From contig CAJJDP010000006.1 of assembly GCA_905182995.1 (NCBI GenBank), forward strand, positions 773,502 through 837,501: a stretch of 64,000 nucleotides of DNA. The letters are read 5' to 3'. Made by a program: the position numbers and the translations under genes. The stretch comes from Paramecium octaurelia (Eukaryota > Ciliophora > Oligohymenophorea > Peniculida > Parameciidae). Below the pieces are notes generated by a model. The model was not told the DNA's origin and did not search any database. It saw only the letters and a list, made by a program, of their open reading frames with translations. This document shows, piece by piece, positions 52,721-63,810 of this stretch (position 1 is its first letter; every line of letters begins with the position of its first letter).

Positions 52721-54787
52721 TCACTATTCCAAGTTAAAAGCAGATGTCAATATTTCTTATTTTGATTCTTCACTATCCGAGTCAAATTATTCACTCACAT
52801 ATTTATCAAAAGTAACATATTGTTCATCTCCATTCTTTTATTACTCCTTTATAATCTGCTCTTATTTGCGATCTACCTATTCCTATTAATCCTATTCAGA
52901 TAGCTTCTCTGGGCACTCCTCAATAACTGACATCTCTGCTTTTTAATTCTATTAATTGTTTATTTCAGTCAATAAAAAGGAGAGTTACTAATCTTGGGTC
53001 TCCTTCATGTCATATTTTAGCATCTCATCGTAATTTAATGATTCAATTCCCTTACTCTCCAAGATTCCTTAAACTATCAAGTAATCCAACTCAAACGAAT
53101 TCAATTCAATATTTAAAGACATCAATGATTCATTAAATTATTATTTATTCACCCTTATACAATCCTTACCATAAAGTTATTTGATATTGCTTAAAATGAA
53201 CGGTTTGAATCTGGTCAAAACATCTTTTAGTTTATCAGAATGCAGCAATTGATTTTTTACGATTTCCAATTTGTAATTTGATACTATTCTTCTTAAAACT
53301 GAACGAATATAAGGATTAAAATTGGAGGCTGTGTCCAACAATTCATAAACATCATTTTCACTTTCCATTATGTAACGAGAAACTAGTAAAGACTCTTCGC
53401 TAGTTAAATTGAAAGGGTAAAGCCTTAACTTCTCCTTTAGTTCTCGATAAGTCATAGAGTCTCCTTCAAATAAATATTCATCTAACTGTACAATACTTAC
53501 ATCCATAGCCATCAACCTATATTTCAATGTTTCCCCTATGTTTTTGATTTCCTCAAATTTCACTGGTACAATCCTTCTTCTCGGAGGTTATTTAGCTTAT
53601 TATTAGATTTACTCCTAGATTACAATTGAGTGTTTTATTGGCAAAGCAACTTCTTACATAATTTCAGTTGCAAATACTGGGAGTTAGATTTTAGTAACTT
53701 TGGATTTGGTTGATGTGTCGATTCTTTGAGATTGCGGCATGATTTCTTAGGTTTCTGATTTCTGGATTATATTTAGATCTTTAATGTGAGCTTCGAGTTC
53801 AATTATAATCTGATTTAGGCTATTAATTTCATTTTATTTGGCTTAGGCTTCTTACTTTGCAAACATCAAATCTGTTAGTAATTGTAGTTCATCTGGTTTC
53901 GTTTATTATGAAGTTTCTTTGTTACTATCTTTTTATGAATTATTCGCTTCTTCTTTCAATTGGTCTATTAATTTCTTGATTTCCTTCTTGCTTCTGAATT
54001 CCTATTCAATTTATTAAGACTAACATAAATAAACAATGGATTACTCGATATTTCAAACATTCCTTTTTGAGTCTTTCTATTACTTTTTGCATTTCACTTT
54101 TTTAGATGACATGCTCTTACAATTAAGTTATCAGTTGGAACAACCTTTCTTGTATTGCCTATTCCACATTATTCTATTGTAAATTGTATAAACTGGCTTA
54201 AAATAATTATTCAATTTATTATCTTAATCTAACCGTCTCTTCTTGAAAGGCAGTTCTTTCAATTTGTAATTCATTCATTTAGGTAAATCTTTAGTTTTTT
54301 TTCATGTTTATGAGTTCCTGATCTTTTTTTTACATTTGCATTTTCATGTTATTTAATTCCTTTTTTAATGCATTTAAAGCCGTTGCATAATTTAAAGATC
54401 TTAATAGTTGAGTTTTAGCAGGACCTACACGATCTAATTCTTGTAACATCTTCTCCTATTTTAATTGATTATCTAATTTTAAAATTGAAGATGCTTACCT
54501 TCTAATTGATGTATTTTGGTTTTGAGTTTAATATTTTCACTTTCCAGAGAATGTAAATTGTTCTTCAGATACTTTATTTCCTATTCATATTTCTCCTTGT
54601 CAGGGAATCGAAACGAACTTGTCTGATCAAGGACCGAATTATTGGGGTCTTCCAGTCGTCTTTTCCTATAAAAGCTTTATCTTCCCACGAGTTCAGAAGT
54701 ATCAAGAATTTATTTATTTCGATTTACTCCAACTTTAGCAGATTCAGCTCTGGTTTTTCTTAACTACTAAAATAAAGTTGCTCTCAT
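52721..54787 (-). CDS. Long coiled-coil protein with acidic helical C-terminal domain
   Basis: 671 residues, introns of 26 nt (GTAAGC...AATTAG) and 25 nt (GTAATC...TGTTAG). After a basic N-terminus (MRATLFQQLRKTRAESAK), residues 90-400 are continuous heptads (KYLKNNLHSLESENIKLKTK, ELNNMKMQMQKKDQELIN, HVIQKSEMQKVIERLKKEC, FRSKKEIKKLIDQLKEEA). The C-terminal 220 residues (VKFEEIKNIGETLKYRL..., DVYELLDTASNFNPYIRSVL, LNYDEMLKYDM) are helical and acidic and resemble degenerate EF-hand or calponin-like helical modules, without canonical calcium loops. Very close divergent pairing with the LC7 gene (14 bp between start codons) hints at shared regulation and possibly a ciliary role. Confidence 0.8.
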
Positions 54788-54801
54788 TTTTATAATTAAT
54801 A

Positions 54802-55141
54802 ATGTCTGATATAGAGGAAACAATAAATAGAATCAAAACCCATAAATCAGTTTAAGGGATAGTCATTTGTAACAATGATGGCCAAATCATCCGCAGCACC
54901 TATGGCTCAGAAAGTAAAGAAGGTGAAAATATTGCCAGGACAATCCCAACTCTGGCAGCCAAAGCCAAGTAAGTTACTTAAATTTATTCGCAGATCCACT
55001 GTCAGAGACCTAGATCCCATGAATGAATTGACCTTCCTACGCATAAAGTCCAAGAATAACGAGATCATGGTGGCTCCCGATAAGGAATTCTTGTTGATTG
55101 TTGTTTAAGGCCCAAAAGAAGAGAAAAAAGAAGAAGAATGA
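54802..55141 (+). CDS. Dynein light chain, roadblock/LC7 type
   Basis: 104 residues with one 25-nt intron (GTAAGT...TCGCAG). Full roadblock fold: [39 protein letters not shown] (helix), [35 protein letters not shown]; then a short acidic/basic tail (KEEKKEEE). The length is the usual 95-105. LC7 proteins bind dynein intermediate chains in both cytoplasmic and outer-arm axonemal dyneins. Head-to-head with the coiled-coil gene, only 14 bp between the two ATGs, and 32 bp from the following kinase gene. Confidence 0.95.
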
Positions 55142-55173
55142 AAAATAAACATTTATAATATATAAAAATATAT

Positions 55174-56153
55174 ATGTAGCAAATCAACTAGATAACAGAT
55201 CATCTCTAATTGATCCAATAAGGCAACAATTCCTACATCCATCGTCGAGTAGGCCCATCAGAGGTAATGTTTTATTCTAAGTTCACTAGACAGTCGTCAT
55301 TAAATCGGTGTTTCATGGACAACTTTTCATTGAAGATGATAACACCTGCAACTCTGTTCATTAACGAGAATGCCAAGATCTCTAGAATGAATGGAAAATC
55401 TTGAGTTAACTCAATCATCCAAACATCATTAAACCCTAATAATTCATCCCTCATCATCAATTGGATCCTGCGGGAGGGAACCTATAGTGTTGCAGTTTAT
55501 TCCTTGAGAATGCCACCTGTGATCTCCATACCCTTTGTAAAACAAATGAAACATCACTCAAAATTATAATCAAGTACTTCACTTAAATTTCTATTGCCCT
55601 TGAATATTTGCATTCCCAATATATAGCGCACAACGATATCAAACTTGAGAACATGCTTGTCTTTAACCGAAATTGTATCAAATTAGCAGACTTTGGTTTC
55701 AGCTACAGACCTTCATTTGAAGATCTCCTTTCAAAATGGTTACCCAGAACTCTCACTCCCTATTCAAGTCCTGAGATTGTTAATTTTAGACTCAATCTAG
55801 ATGAAGGCGAATTCCAAGAATTTTGCTTGTTTAGTGCAGATGTTTATGCCTTAACGACAGCATTATTTTTAGCAATTTACAAACGACCACCAATTATGGG
55901 ATAGGTTCCTACCAAAGAGGATTAATATTATTAATTATTAATCAACTAGCCAGATCTATTTTGGAAACTAGATTTTATCTAGAATATAGATTAGTAATTG
56001 ATAAGAGAAAATACTCCAAAGTAGTTACTCGAAAATTTAAAAGACTTGATAGAGGGAGGACTAGCAGAAGAATACAACAGAATTACGGCTACGGAATTTG
56101 TTAATCATGAGTTCTTTAAATATGCTCAATAAATTCAGGGACACTAATTTTGA
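55174..56153 (+). CDS. Serine/threonine protein kinase, small, non-RD
   Basis: 317 residues, essentially a bare kinase domain, with one 26-nt intron (GTAATG...CACTAG) just before the N-lobe Lys. VVIKSVFHG carries the ATP-anchoring Lys; RECQDLQNEWKILSQLNHPNII is the alpha-C helix; the catalytic loop is AHNDIKLEN (Asn replaces Arg of HRD but Asp, Lys and Asn are kept); KLADFGFSYR is the DFG segment; TPYSSPEIV replaces APE. No distinct glycine loop can be seen (RRVGPSE lies there). It probably is active but may not need activation-loop phosphorylation. Ciliates have many such single-domain kinases; no subfamily assigned. Confidence 0.88.
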
Positions 56154-56416
56154 AATATTTAATTAATATTAAATACTCAAATGACAACTCTTTATCATTT
56201 CTTAGATCTCATTTTAGGTTGCCACTTAAAGTAGTTTAAATAGAAGAGATATTATTATATTTTATAAATTTATTTCAGTTTTAATAAAGATTATTATTAT
56301 TAAGCTTCCATAGTCTCTCATTAATATATTTGAATGTTCTTCATATATTTAAGGTTTCTGATTAATGATCTTTTAACTTTCAAAAATATAAAATTATTGT
56401 TTTTAATAACCAAATT

Positions 56417-57976
56417 ATGAAGAATATTAACTAATTTTATTTGGATAAATAGAATCACAAATCAAAATGGCATCTAGTATTAACGACTTCTTTTGGTTTA
56501 ATAGCGTCAGCATACTGTTTAGTATTGCCACAATAGTTGGGAAATCTTGGAGTAATATTTAATTTGGATGATCAAAAAGAATTTTTGAGCCTTTTGACTA
56601 CTCTCCATTACTTATTAAATTCATTTCTCCCCTATTTCTCAGGAGTCTTGAGAGATTCTTATGGAGATACTTTTGCAATACTTTTTCAAAATTCATTATG
56701 CGTTATTGGCTAATTTATTTCCACAATGGGTATTCATTCAGGAAATAAGGCTACTTTCATCCTGGGGAGGTTGATTCTAGGTTGGGGAATAGAATCTTTA
56801 TTAATTGTTTTAACCTCTTTTATTTGTTCCTATTACAAATTTACATATTTGGTATTTAAGAAATTTATTATTTAGACCTTTGTGTTAGGAATGTATTAAT
56901 TAGTATATATGAGTGGAATGGTTGTTTGTACTTTGTTCGCCCCTAATTTTGATTCTGTCTATGCTTCTAATGTTATTGCATTATTATTCACCATTTTAGG
57001 GTTGATAATGGCCTTAGTAACCAAAGATATTGATACTAATGTTTAATCAGTAATCATTGAAAAAGGAGCACAATATTTTTAAATTGAAGAAGGCATTAAA
57101 AAATCATCTCAACTTTATTAAAAGCAAGGTCCAAGTGAAATATTCTCGTTGTAAGATGACGGAGAGGAAATTAAAATCGAATAAGATTACATTGAAGCCT
57201 AATAAATAGAGTCAGAGGTGTTGGAGTAAAATTTCTATGAAAACTGTTGTGGTTATGGGAACAAACATGAATTCCCCATAATATATTGGTTATTGTTATT
57301 CTTTTACACTTTTGCTTCAACCTCAGTTCTCGTATTGGTAGGCTATGCACAAGAGTTTCTTTTGAATAAATGGTTAATCAACCTTCAAAATGGAGAAGAT
57401 CTGGCTAGAAAATTAGTGACGTTGATGTGGCTATTCTCAGGATTTATAACTCCCTTATTAGGTTTCGTTATTGATATGTATGGTTAAAGATCTAATTTGG
57501 TAAGATATCATGTAAAATAGAAAGACTATTTTCTCAGGATTGATGGCCATTTGGGCTCACTTGTTAGTGTTATTGCAATCCCCATTTGAAGGGTTACTAT
57601 TGTTAGGGTTCTCCTTCGCATTATCCTATACTACTGTATGGAGCAGTGTATTATATTTAACACATCCACACAAATATGGGAGAAGTTTGGCTCTTTTTGT
57701 GTGTTTATAGAATTTTGGGATTTCTGTAACACCCCATATTTGCAGTTTCTTTGAGATGTATTAACAGTTTTAATTAGGTTGACTGAATCTAAGATTGTGA
57801 CAGAATCATTTTTATTGTTGTTGGCTATTATGGCAACTATGGCATCTCTATTGGTCTACAAAGAGGATAAGAAATATGTGAATCTAATTGACAGGGGCCT
57901 CCAAGTGGAAAGTGAAATTTCTTCTAAAATGTATCAATTTAAATTATTTAGAAAATCATCAAAAATTAAAAGTTGA
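56417..57976 (+). CDS. Major-facilitator-like transporter (MFS)
   Basis: 504 residues, introns of 25 nt (GTAAGA...GAAAG) and 20 nt (GTATTA...AATTAG). About 12 membrane helices in two groups of six separated by a charged loop of about 75 residues (QDDGEEIKIEQDYIEAQQ). The first half has SGVLRDSYGD in the position of the MFS motif A between helices 2 and 3 (G-x-L-x-D-R-x-G); the second half has LGFVIDMYGQRS in the equivalent place. The pattern fits MFS, possibly the SLC43/RITS-like sub-group; substrate unknown. The last 62% of the gene recurs exactly at 58365-59305 through the repeat described below. Confidence 0.82.
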
Positions 57977-58363
57977 ATTATATCTGAAGATATTTACAAA
58001 TATTAGAAATATATATATAAGATAACACTAAATCTATAATCGAAACTATCAAAATAATTTAAGTCAATCAAACTAAAAAAGGAATAAATATATTCTTTGT
58101 TATTTCATCTGTCCATTTTAAATGAGAATCATCAATCTCTATAAATTTTATTTTCCCTTGTTAATCCAATTGCTTTACACCAATATAATCTTAGATATAA
58201 AATTCTGATTCTACAAGTGGAATCACTTTATCAGTTTCAGGATCCACAGATTCAAAAAATGCAGATTCCTTTGGTAGCACCATTTCATCTTATAAAAATT
58301 TCACAAGCATGACTTGGTCAAGCATTGAAAACTTCACCATATATATTAAATTATTACTTTTTA
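57036..58363. repeat. Exact 1,328-bp repeat, copy 1
   Basis: Identical as far as I can read to 58365-59692. It ends at the single N at 58364. It covers the 3' part of the MFS gene and the 3' end of the thioesterase gene. Confidence 0.97.
58068..58363 (-). pseudogene. Duplicate 3' fragment of palmitoyl-protein thioesterase
   Basis: The last exon of the thioesterase at 59397-60244, repeated exactly and cut off by the N. Probably not a biological pseudogene but the end of a contig. Confidence 0.85.
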
Positions 58364-58364
58364 N
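58364..58364. other. Single undetermined base (N), contig junction
   Basis: The only N in the window. It sits exactly between two perfect copies of the same 1,328 bp, as expected where two overlapping contigs were placed next to each other without merging. Confidence 0.95.
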
Positions 58365-59305
58365 CTAATGTTTAATCAGTAATCATTGAAAAAGGAGCAC
58401 AATATTTTTAAATTGAAGAAGGCATTAAAAAATCATCTCAACTTTATTAAAAGCAAGGTCCAAGTGAAATATTCTCGTTGTAAGATGACGGAGAGGAAAT
58501 TAAAATCGAATAAGATTACATTGAAGCCTAATAAATAGAGTCAGAGGTGTTGGAGTAAAATTTCTATGAAAACTGTTGTGGTTATGGGAACAAACATGAA
58601 TTCCCCATAATATATTGGTTATTGTTATTCTTTTACACTTTTGCTTCAACCTCAGTTCTCGTATTGGTAGGCTATGCACAAGAGTTTCTTTTGAATAAAT
58701 GGTTAATCAACCTTCAAAATGGAGAAGATCTGGCTAGAAAATTAGTGACGTTGATGTGGCTATTCTCAGGATTTATAACTCCCTTATTAGGTTTCGTTAT
58801 TGATATGTATGGTTAAAGATCTAATTTGGTAAGATATCATGTAAAATAGAAAGACTATTTTCTCAGGATTGATGGCCATTTGGGCTCACTTGTTAGTGTT
58901 ATTGCAATCCCCATTTGAAGGGTTACTATTGTTAGGGTTCTCCTTCGCATTATCCTATACTACTGTATGGAGCAGTGTATTATATTTAACACATCCACAC
59001 AAATATGGGAGAAGTTTGGCTCTTTTTGTGTGTTTATAGAATTTTGGGATTTCTGTAACACCCCATATTTGCAGTTTCTTTGAGATGTATTAACAGTTTT
59101 AATTAGGTTGACTGAATCTAAGATTGTGACAGAATCATTTTTATTGTTGTTGGCTATTATGGCAACTATGGCATCTCTATTGGTCTACAAAGAGGATAAG
59201 AAATATGTGAATCTAATTGACAGGGGCCTCCAAGTGGAAAGTGAAATTTCTTCTAAAATGTATCAATTTAAATTATTTAGAAAATCATCAAAAATTAAAA
59301 GTTGA
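58365..59305 (+). pseudogene. Duplicate 3' part of the MFS transporter gene
   Basis: Exact copy of 57036-57976 lacking the first five helices and start codon. Best explained as assembly duplication rather than a second gene. Confidence 0.85.
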
Positions 59306-59692
59306 ATTATATCTGAAGATATTTACAAATATTAGAAATATATATATAAGATAACACTAAATCTATAATCGAAACTATCAAAATAATTTAAGTCAATCAA
59401 ACTAAAAAAGGAATAAATATATTCTTTGTTATTTCATCTGTCCATTTTAAATGAGAATCATCAATCTCTATAAATTTTATTTTCCCTTGTTAATCCAATT
59501 GCTTTACACCAATATAATCTTAGATATAAAATTCTGATTCTACAAGTGGAATCACTTTATCAGTTTCAGGATCCACAGATTCAAAAAATGCAGATTCCTT
59601 TGGTAGCACCATTTCATCTTATAAAAATTTCACAAGCATGACTTGGTCAAGCATTGAAAACTTCACCATATATATTAAATTATTACTTTTTA
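58365..59692. repeat. Exact 1,328-bp repeat, copy 2
   Basis: Partner of 57036-58363, offset by 1,329 bp. Continues without break into the full thioesterase gene. Confidence 0.97.
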
Positions 59693-60244
59693 TTTCCTTG
59701 AACATTCTGGATTTCTTTCATTATTCAAATCTGGAAGAAAATGATTGTATTTTAAATAAGAATCTAAGTCTTCGTGATTTCTGAAATAACCTGCTGGGCC
59801 AATATGTTATTACACATAATCGGTGTAAACTAGAGAATCAACTACTTTATTTAACGGCCAGCATAAATAACTGTTGCAATGAGGTATTACTGACACTCCC
59901 ATTTAAGGACCCCCTATAGATAAATACTTTGACACTCTTCCTCCTTTTAAATCACAATCTGTTATAATATATCTCCCAATCAATGCTCCCTGTGATAGAC
60001 CAACAACATTTATTGTTTAACCTGCGTATTTTTCCTAAACTTTGATACAAGCATCCTTGGCTTAATCTAAAAATCCCCACAATATAGAAGATGATGGTCC
60101 TGAACCTATTTCTATACAGTCAGAGTTGATGTCTGAAAAAAAAGATTTAATCATAGACCAAGAGCAACTATCACCTAGCCCATGAAAAAGTACTGTTGGC
60201 AGAGTTTAACCTAAAAAAAAATAAAGTGGAATTAATAAAAACAT
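59397..60244 (-). CDS. PPT1: Palmitoyl-protein thioesterase
   Basis: 273 residues, one 26-nt intron (GTAATA...GTGAAG) near the 3' end. Signal peptide MFLLIPLYFFLGQ; TVLFHGLGDSC is the family N-terminal motif; INVVGLSQGALIGRY holds the nucleophile Ser (GxSxG); GGPQMGVSVIPHC and HIGPAGYFRNH are typical PPT segments; SEFYIQDYIGVKQLD near the C-terminus and the catalytic His in IDDSHLKW complete the triad with an Asp upstream. Lysosomal enzyme removing palmitate from Cys of proteins during degradation. Length is close to the usual 300. All expected parts present, so probably functional. Confidence 0.94.
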
Positions 60245-61069
60245 TTAAAATTAATTCGTTTCTGAAGTATGTTAACAATTAATTACATATAAAAACTCTG
60301 CTCTATTTGAATAATTGCAACATGTCACATTCAGAAAAGTGATAGGTTCCGATAACATTATTTGTTGTTAAATACGATTTTTTGAATAATGATAAAGAAT
60401 TCATATATAAAATAAGTTTATGAATCAATGAATTATCTTATACTGATATCAAACTAAGGAAATACTTTTCACGGTTAGGTTAAACGAATCTTAATAAATT
60501 TGCTGGTGCAGACTTTATGAATAATCTATTGAATAAATAGTCACAATAAAATAGCAGATTCGAATCATTTAGTTCAGAAAAAAAAGTTTTAAATAAGATA
60601 AGATATATTTAAGTTATTCTGAAAAACTTAAACCCAATAGTCAATTATCTATTAAAATACCCTTTAAACTTGTTATAACAGAAGAGAATTTATATTTCTA
60701 AGTAGGAATCCATTTAAAACATAAAACTTGCTTATAAACTATAATGGATACTTTTTTAAATTCAAAACATCACTTTTATAAACAAGGTTACCAAAATTTT
60801 TACATAATATAGGATAAACATTATCTGAAAAAGAAAGACTAATTTGTGATTTTAATGCAAAACTGGAATGAGCAAAGGACATAAAAATTAATTTTAAAAC
60901 TAATATATGTAATTCATTTCCTTGTATTTGAATGTCTTATAGTAGAATTAGATCTGATTGGATTATGTTAACTTCAGCTGATGAAGATGATCCCCTTCCA
61001 TTATTGCTATTACTTAATTATTTTAATTAATGATTAACTTTTAATTAATAAATTTTAACCAGAATTAAG
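60245..61069. other. Long spacer with a weak open frame
   Basis: A TGA-free stretch at 60424-60828 (plus strand, 134 codons) has partly coding-like composition (KQSQQNSRFESFSSEKK, IRYIQVILKNLNPIVN) but no ATG at its beginning and becomes AT-biased towards the end. It could be a remnant exon or chance, since only one stop codon exists in this code. Nothing else is visible. Confidence 0.4.
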
Positions 61070-61622
61070 ATGGCTATGCGTGAATAACCGTGTCCTTACA
61101 GAATCATTGATGATTTTGGAGGAGCTTTCTCGATGGGATGCTTTGCTGGATGCATATTCTATTTCTTAAAAGGCATGTCATTTGCTCCAAAGAGGGAGAG
61201 ATTTTTCGGTGGAATCTAATTGTTAAAAAGAAGGGCCCCAATTTTAGGAGGATCATTTGCTCTTTGGGGAGGATTGTTCAGTATCACAGATTGTACACTT
61301 ATGCATCTGAGAAACCAATAAGATTTCATTAATCCCATAGTTGCTGGTGCATTTACAGGAGGATTTTTAGCCATAAGAGGTATAGCCTTTGAATTATAGT
61401 TTAGCTGGTACAAGAATTGCAGTTAGAAATGCTATATTCGGAGGCATAATCTTGGGTTTCATACAATTGGCTGAAATTGGAATGCTTAAAATACAAATGA
61501 GAGAAGAAATGAAAAGAATGCAATAACAACAATAATAATAAATGTAAGAGATGCAAGAAATGATGGCAATGCAAGTCTAATAACCAAGTAAAAAACAATA
61601 ACCCAAAGTTGAAAAATATTGA
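61070..61622 (+). CDS. TIMM17: Mitochondrial inner-membrane translocase subunit TIM17
   Basis: 175 residues, one 25-nt intron (GTATAG...GTTTAG). Typical start REQPCPYRIIDDFGGAFSMG (family: PCPWRIVDDCGGAFxMG), four predicted membrane segments with small-residue motifs (GCFAGCIFYFLKG, GGSFALWGGLFSITDC, GAFTGGFLAIR, FGGIILGFIQLAEIG) and the conserved Arg in LKRRAPILGGSF. C-terminus is a Met/Gln-rich tail (KRMQQQQQQQMQEMQEMMAM), common in ciliates. Core of the TIM23 complex that imports presequence proteins into the matrix. Confidence 0.96.
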
Positions 61623-61740
61623 AGTTTAATATATATCTGTGTTCCTTTATTATATTAGTTTTATTTGAAAACTTTCCTGGTTATATAATAGAAATATTAT
61701 TAAATCATTTTTATACTAATAAATTTGCAAATGCATTGTT

Positions 61741-62952
61741 TCAAATAGTATAATTCATACGACGACAAGCATTCAGCCATTGCATACCTTCGTTGTAAGT
61801 TTTGGGTTGAACTTGAGGAATAACTATACCCGGTACATTTAGAGTCAAATGAAGATCATTAGATCTAATCTTCTATTAGTTGGGACTTATCTTATAGCAA
61901 TTAACCTCGACATGCATAATTGTGTCCTTCACAGCTGTGATTCTACTCTAAACCTATAAAGCACTTCCAATATCAACAGGTGCAAGGAATTGAATATCGT
62001 CAATGTGAATGATTTAAGGGAATCCTTACCCTTTGACATGTAGATAGGCATTGAGCCAACCTAATTCGAAGGCTTCTCTCATGACGAAACCTCCAAATAC
62101 TTTCCCATGGAGATTTCTATCTTAGATGTGCATCAACAGTGTTTTTTCGATTTGAGTTTCATCGATAGTAATGTCTGAAGGAGGATTCATGAAAAACTTA
62201 TGTAGTTCATTTATTTCTTCCTAACTTGGAGCTTTTCTATCAAGACTTCTGTCCTTTTATAATTTTCTTTTGTCTTGCATATGTTTACCCAAATAGCATC
62301 TCAATTCTGCTGTTTCCTTATCACTTTCTCCATTCAAATCCATGACAGGTACTTTGTATGCTTTTGAATGATCTTTGCCATCTCTGGCTACCATTAAGAA
62401 ATTGGCTGAAACATTAACTACTCCTTCTTACATCACATCGATATACACTTCAATAGATGAATTACCAACATAGGTTACATATCCTTAAATTTCAAGATCT
62501 TAATCAGCAGAAATCTTTCCGAAAAAATTAATATTATCTACCATTGCAGTAACCATGGTTGCACCACTGCTAGGTAGAATATAATTGTAGGAAACTGTGG
62601 AAGCTATATAATCCATCAATTCCAGTAAACGACCAATTCTTACTTGATTTGTGTAAAATCTTCTAAATTTAAAACTGAGTTCGGGATTGCTTTTGAATGG
62701 CAAAATTACCTTATACCATGAATTTCTGGGTGAACTGCTCTTTTCATTAAGTTCCTTCTGTGAATGACCATACACTTTTATTTATTCGTGATTTTTTGTG
62801 AAAAATGCCTTCACTAATCTATCTTCTTCAGAATTTTCTTCTTTTTGCATTTAAGAAGGTACTTTCATCATAATCCCTTGGTATTGTAATTGGCCTAATT
62901 TAGATCGAGCAACTTAATTGCTCAAAAATTACAAAGTTTTCTTATAAAGCAT
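61741..62952 (-). CDS. Acyl-CoA thioesterase, double hotdog (ACOT9-like)
   Basis: Intronless, 403 residues. Two hotdog domains: first at about 105-230 (GRLLELMDYIASTVSYNYI, ATMVTAMVDNINFFGKIS, IQGYVTYVGNSSIEVYIDV), second from about 270 (QDRNLHGKVFGGFVMREAFELG, IIHIDDIQFLAPVDIGS, LQVQSRITAV, HVEVNCYK). RNLHGKVFGG is the ACOT9-type signature (NxxGxVFGG) with the catalytic Asn region. The basic N-terminus (MLYKKTLQFLSNQVARSKL) suggests mitochondrial import, as for ACOT9. Hydrolyses acyl-CoA to free acid and CoA. Divergent with the gene starting at 62971, 18 bp between starts. Confidence 0.9.
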
Positions 62953-62970
62953 AAATATAATTTAATAAAT

Positions 62971-63230
62971 ATGATTAATGATGTACCAGTTTATGAGAGG
63001 AAATATTCACTTCACCTACCAATTCTGAGAATACGGAAAGAAATCTTAATTTGCTTAAAACAAAATTTAAAAAAATGAAATTTTAAGAAGGTTAACTGAT
63101 TGCAGAAATCCTTTAAATAGCACAGCATAATTAAAATTAAAAGAATTTAAAATAGGAGAAACTAAGAGAGTTAAGAGAGAATTTAAGGAAAAAAATAGTA
63201 TATTGGGAAGAAAGAAAAATGAGATAATGA
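62971..63230 (+). CDS. Small coiled-coil protein, start uncertain
   Basis: Clear coding character from about 62990 on: NSENTERNLNLLKTKFKKM, QLIAEILQIAQHNQNQK, NLKQEKLRELRENLRKKIVYWEERKMR, a charged coiled coil ended by TGA at 63228. To connect to the ATG at 62971 a 17-nt intron (GTACCA...GAGAG) must be assumed, which is shorter than any other here; otherwise the first usable ATG is the internal Met of KKMKF. About 80 residues with the intron. Family unknown. Confidence 0.5.
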
Positions 63231-63292
63231 TAAATTTCAAGATGTAGCCTTTATAAGTTGAAAATATAATTAGATGAAAGGGGTCAAATTAG

Positions 63293-63754
63293 ATGTTATT
63301 AAAATATAAGGATAAAGAAGTTCTTTTTTTAATTTGAATTAAAGAGCAATGGAGAATAATAAAAAGTGCTGCTGGCTAAATTGTGATGCTAAATTATATA
63401 CAGAAGGGAAAAGTAGAAGTAGATCAAAATGTAAACCTGAAAATAGTTAAATGGATAAAAACAGGGAATTCTAAGTTAGTTTAAGAATAAACATTACTTG
63501 GGTAACAAATTCTATAATAAAATAAATCTATATACTCATGTTTAAAAAGCGTAAACCTTTAACCTTCTTGGTTCTCATGAGAACTAATGGAGGATCTGAA
63601 AGAATAAGATGTTAAATTTACACTTCCAAAAGAAGGAGGAAGAGCTTGCATCTTCAAGTGTTTAATTAAAAGAGAACTAGGTTAATTTGCAGAGAAGAAG
63701 GAGACGGAGGATGATGTTAATTAAGTTGGAAAATGGTAGACAATTGAAATTTGA
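63293..63754 (+). CDS. Hypothetical protein, splice structure partly uncertain
   Basis: Start MLLKYKDKE, a 27-nt intron (GTTCTT...AAAGAG), then EQWRIIKSAAGQIVMLNYIQ (the boundary residue is approximate) and NLKIVKWIKTGNSKLVQEQTLLG. The same frame meets one TGA at 63578 and then continues as MEDLKEQDVKFTLPKEGGRACIFKCLIKRELG to the stop at 63752. Removing 42 nt around 63543-63592 restores a continuous frame (130 residues), but such an intron is longer than normal. No family recognised; soluble, basic, mixed helix/strand character. Confidence 0.5.
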
Positions 63755-63810
63755 AAAGAAAAGTGTTTGTAGATAAATTTGATTTATTTTATAATTCTAG
63801 ATTTTTAATT

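Noticed and set aside
57036-59305. Tandem MFS gene duplication
   Set aside because: The copies are identical to the last base and meet at an N, which points to assembly, not biology.
60424-60828. 134-codon open frame as a gene
   Set aside because: No start codon at its head, and with only TGA as stop an open stretch of this length arises easily in AT-rich DNA; composition fades to AT bias.
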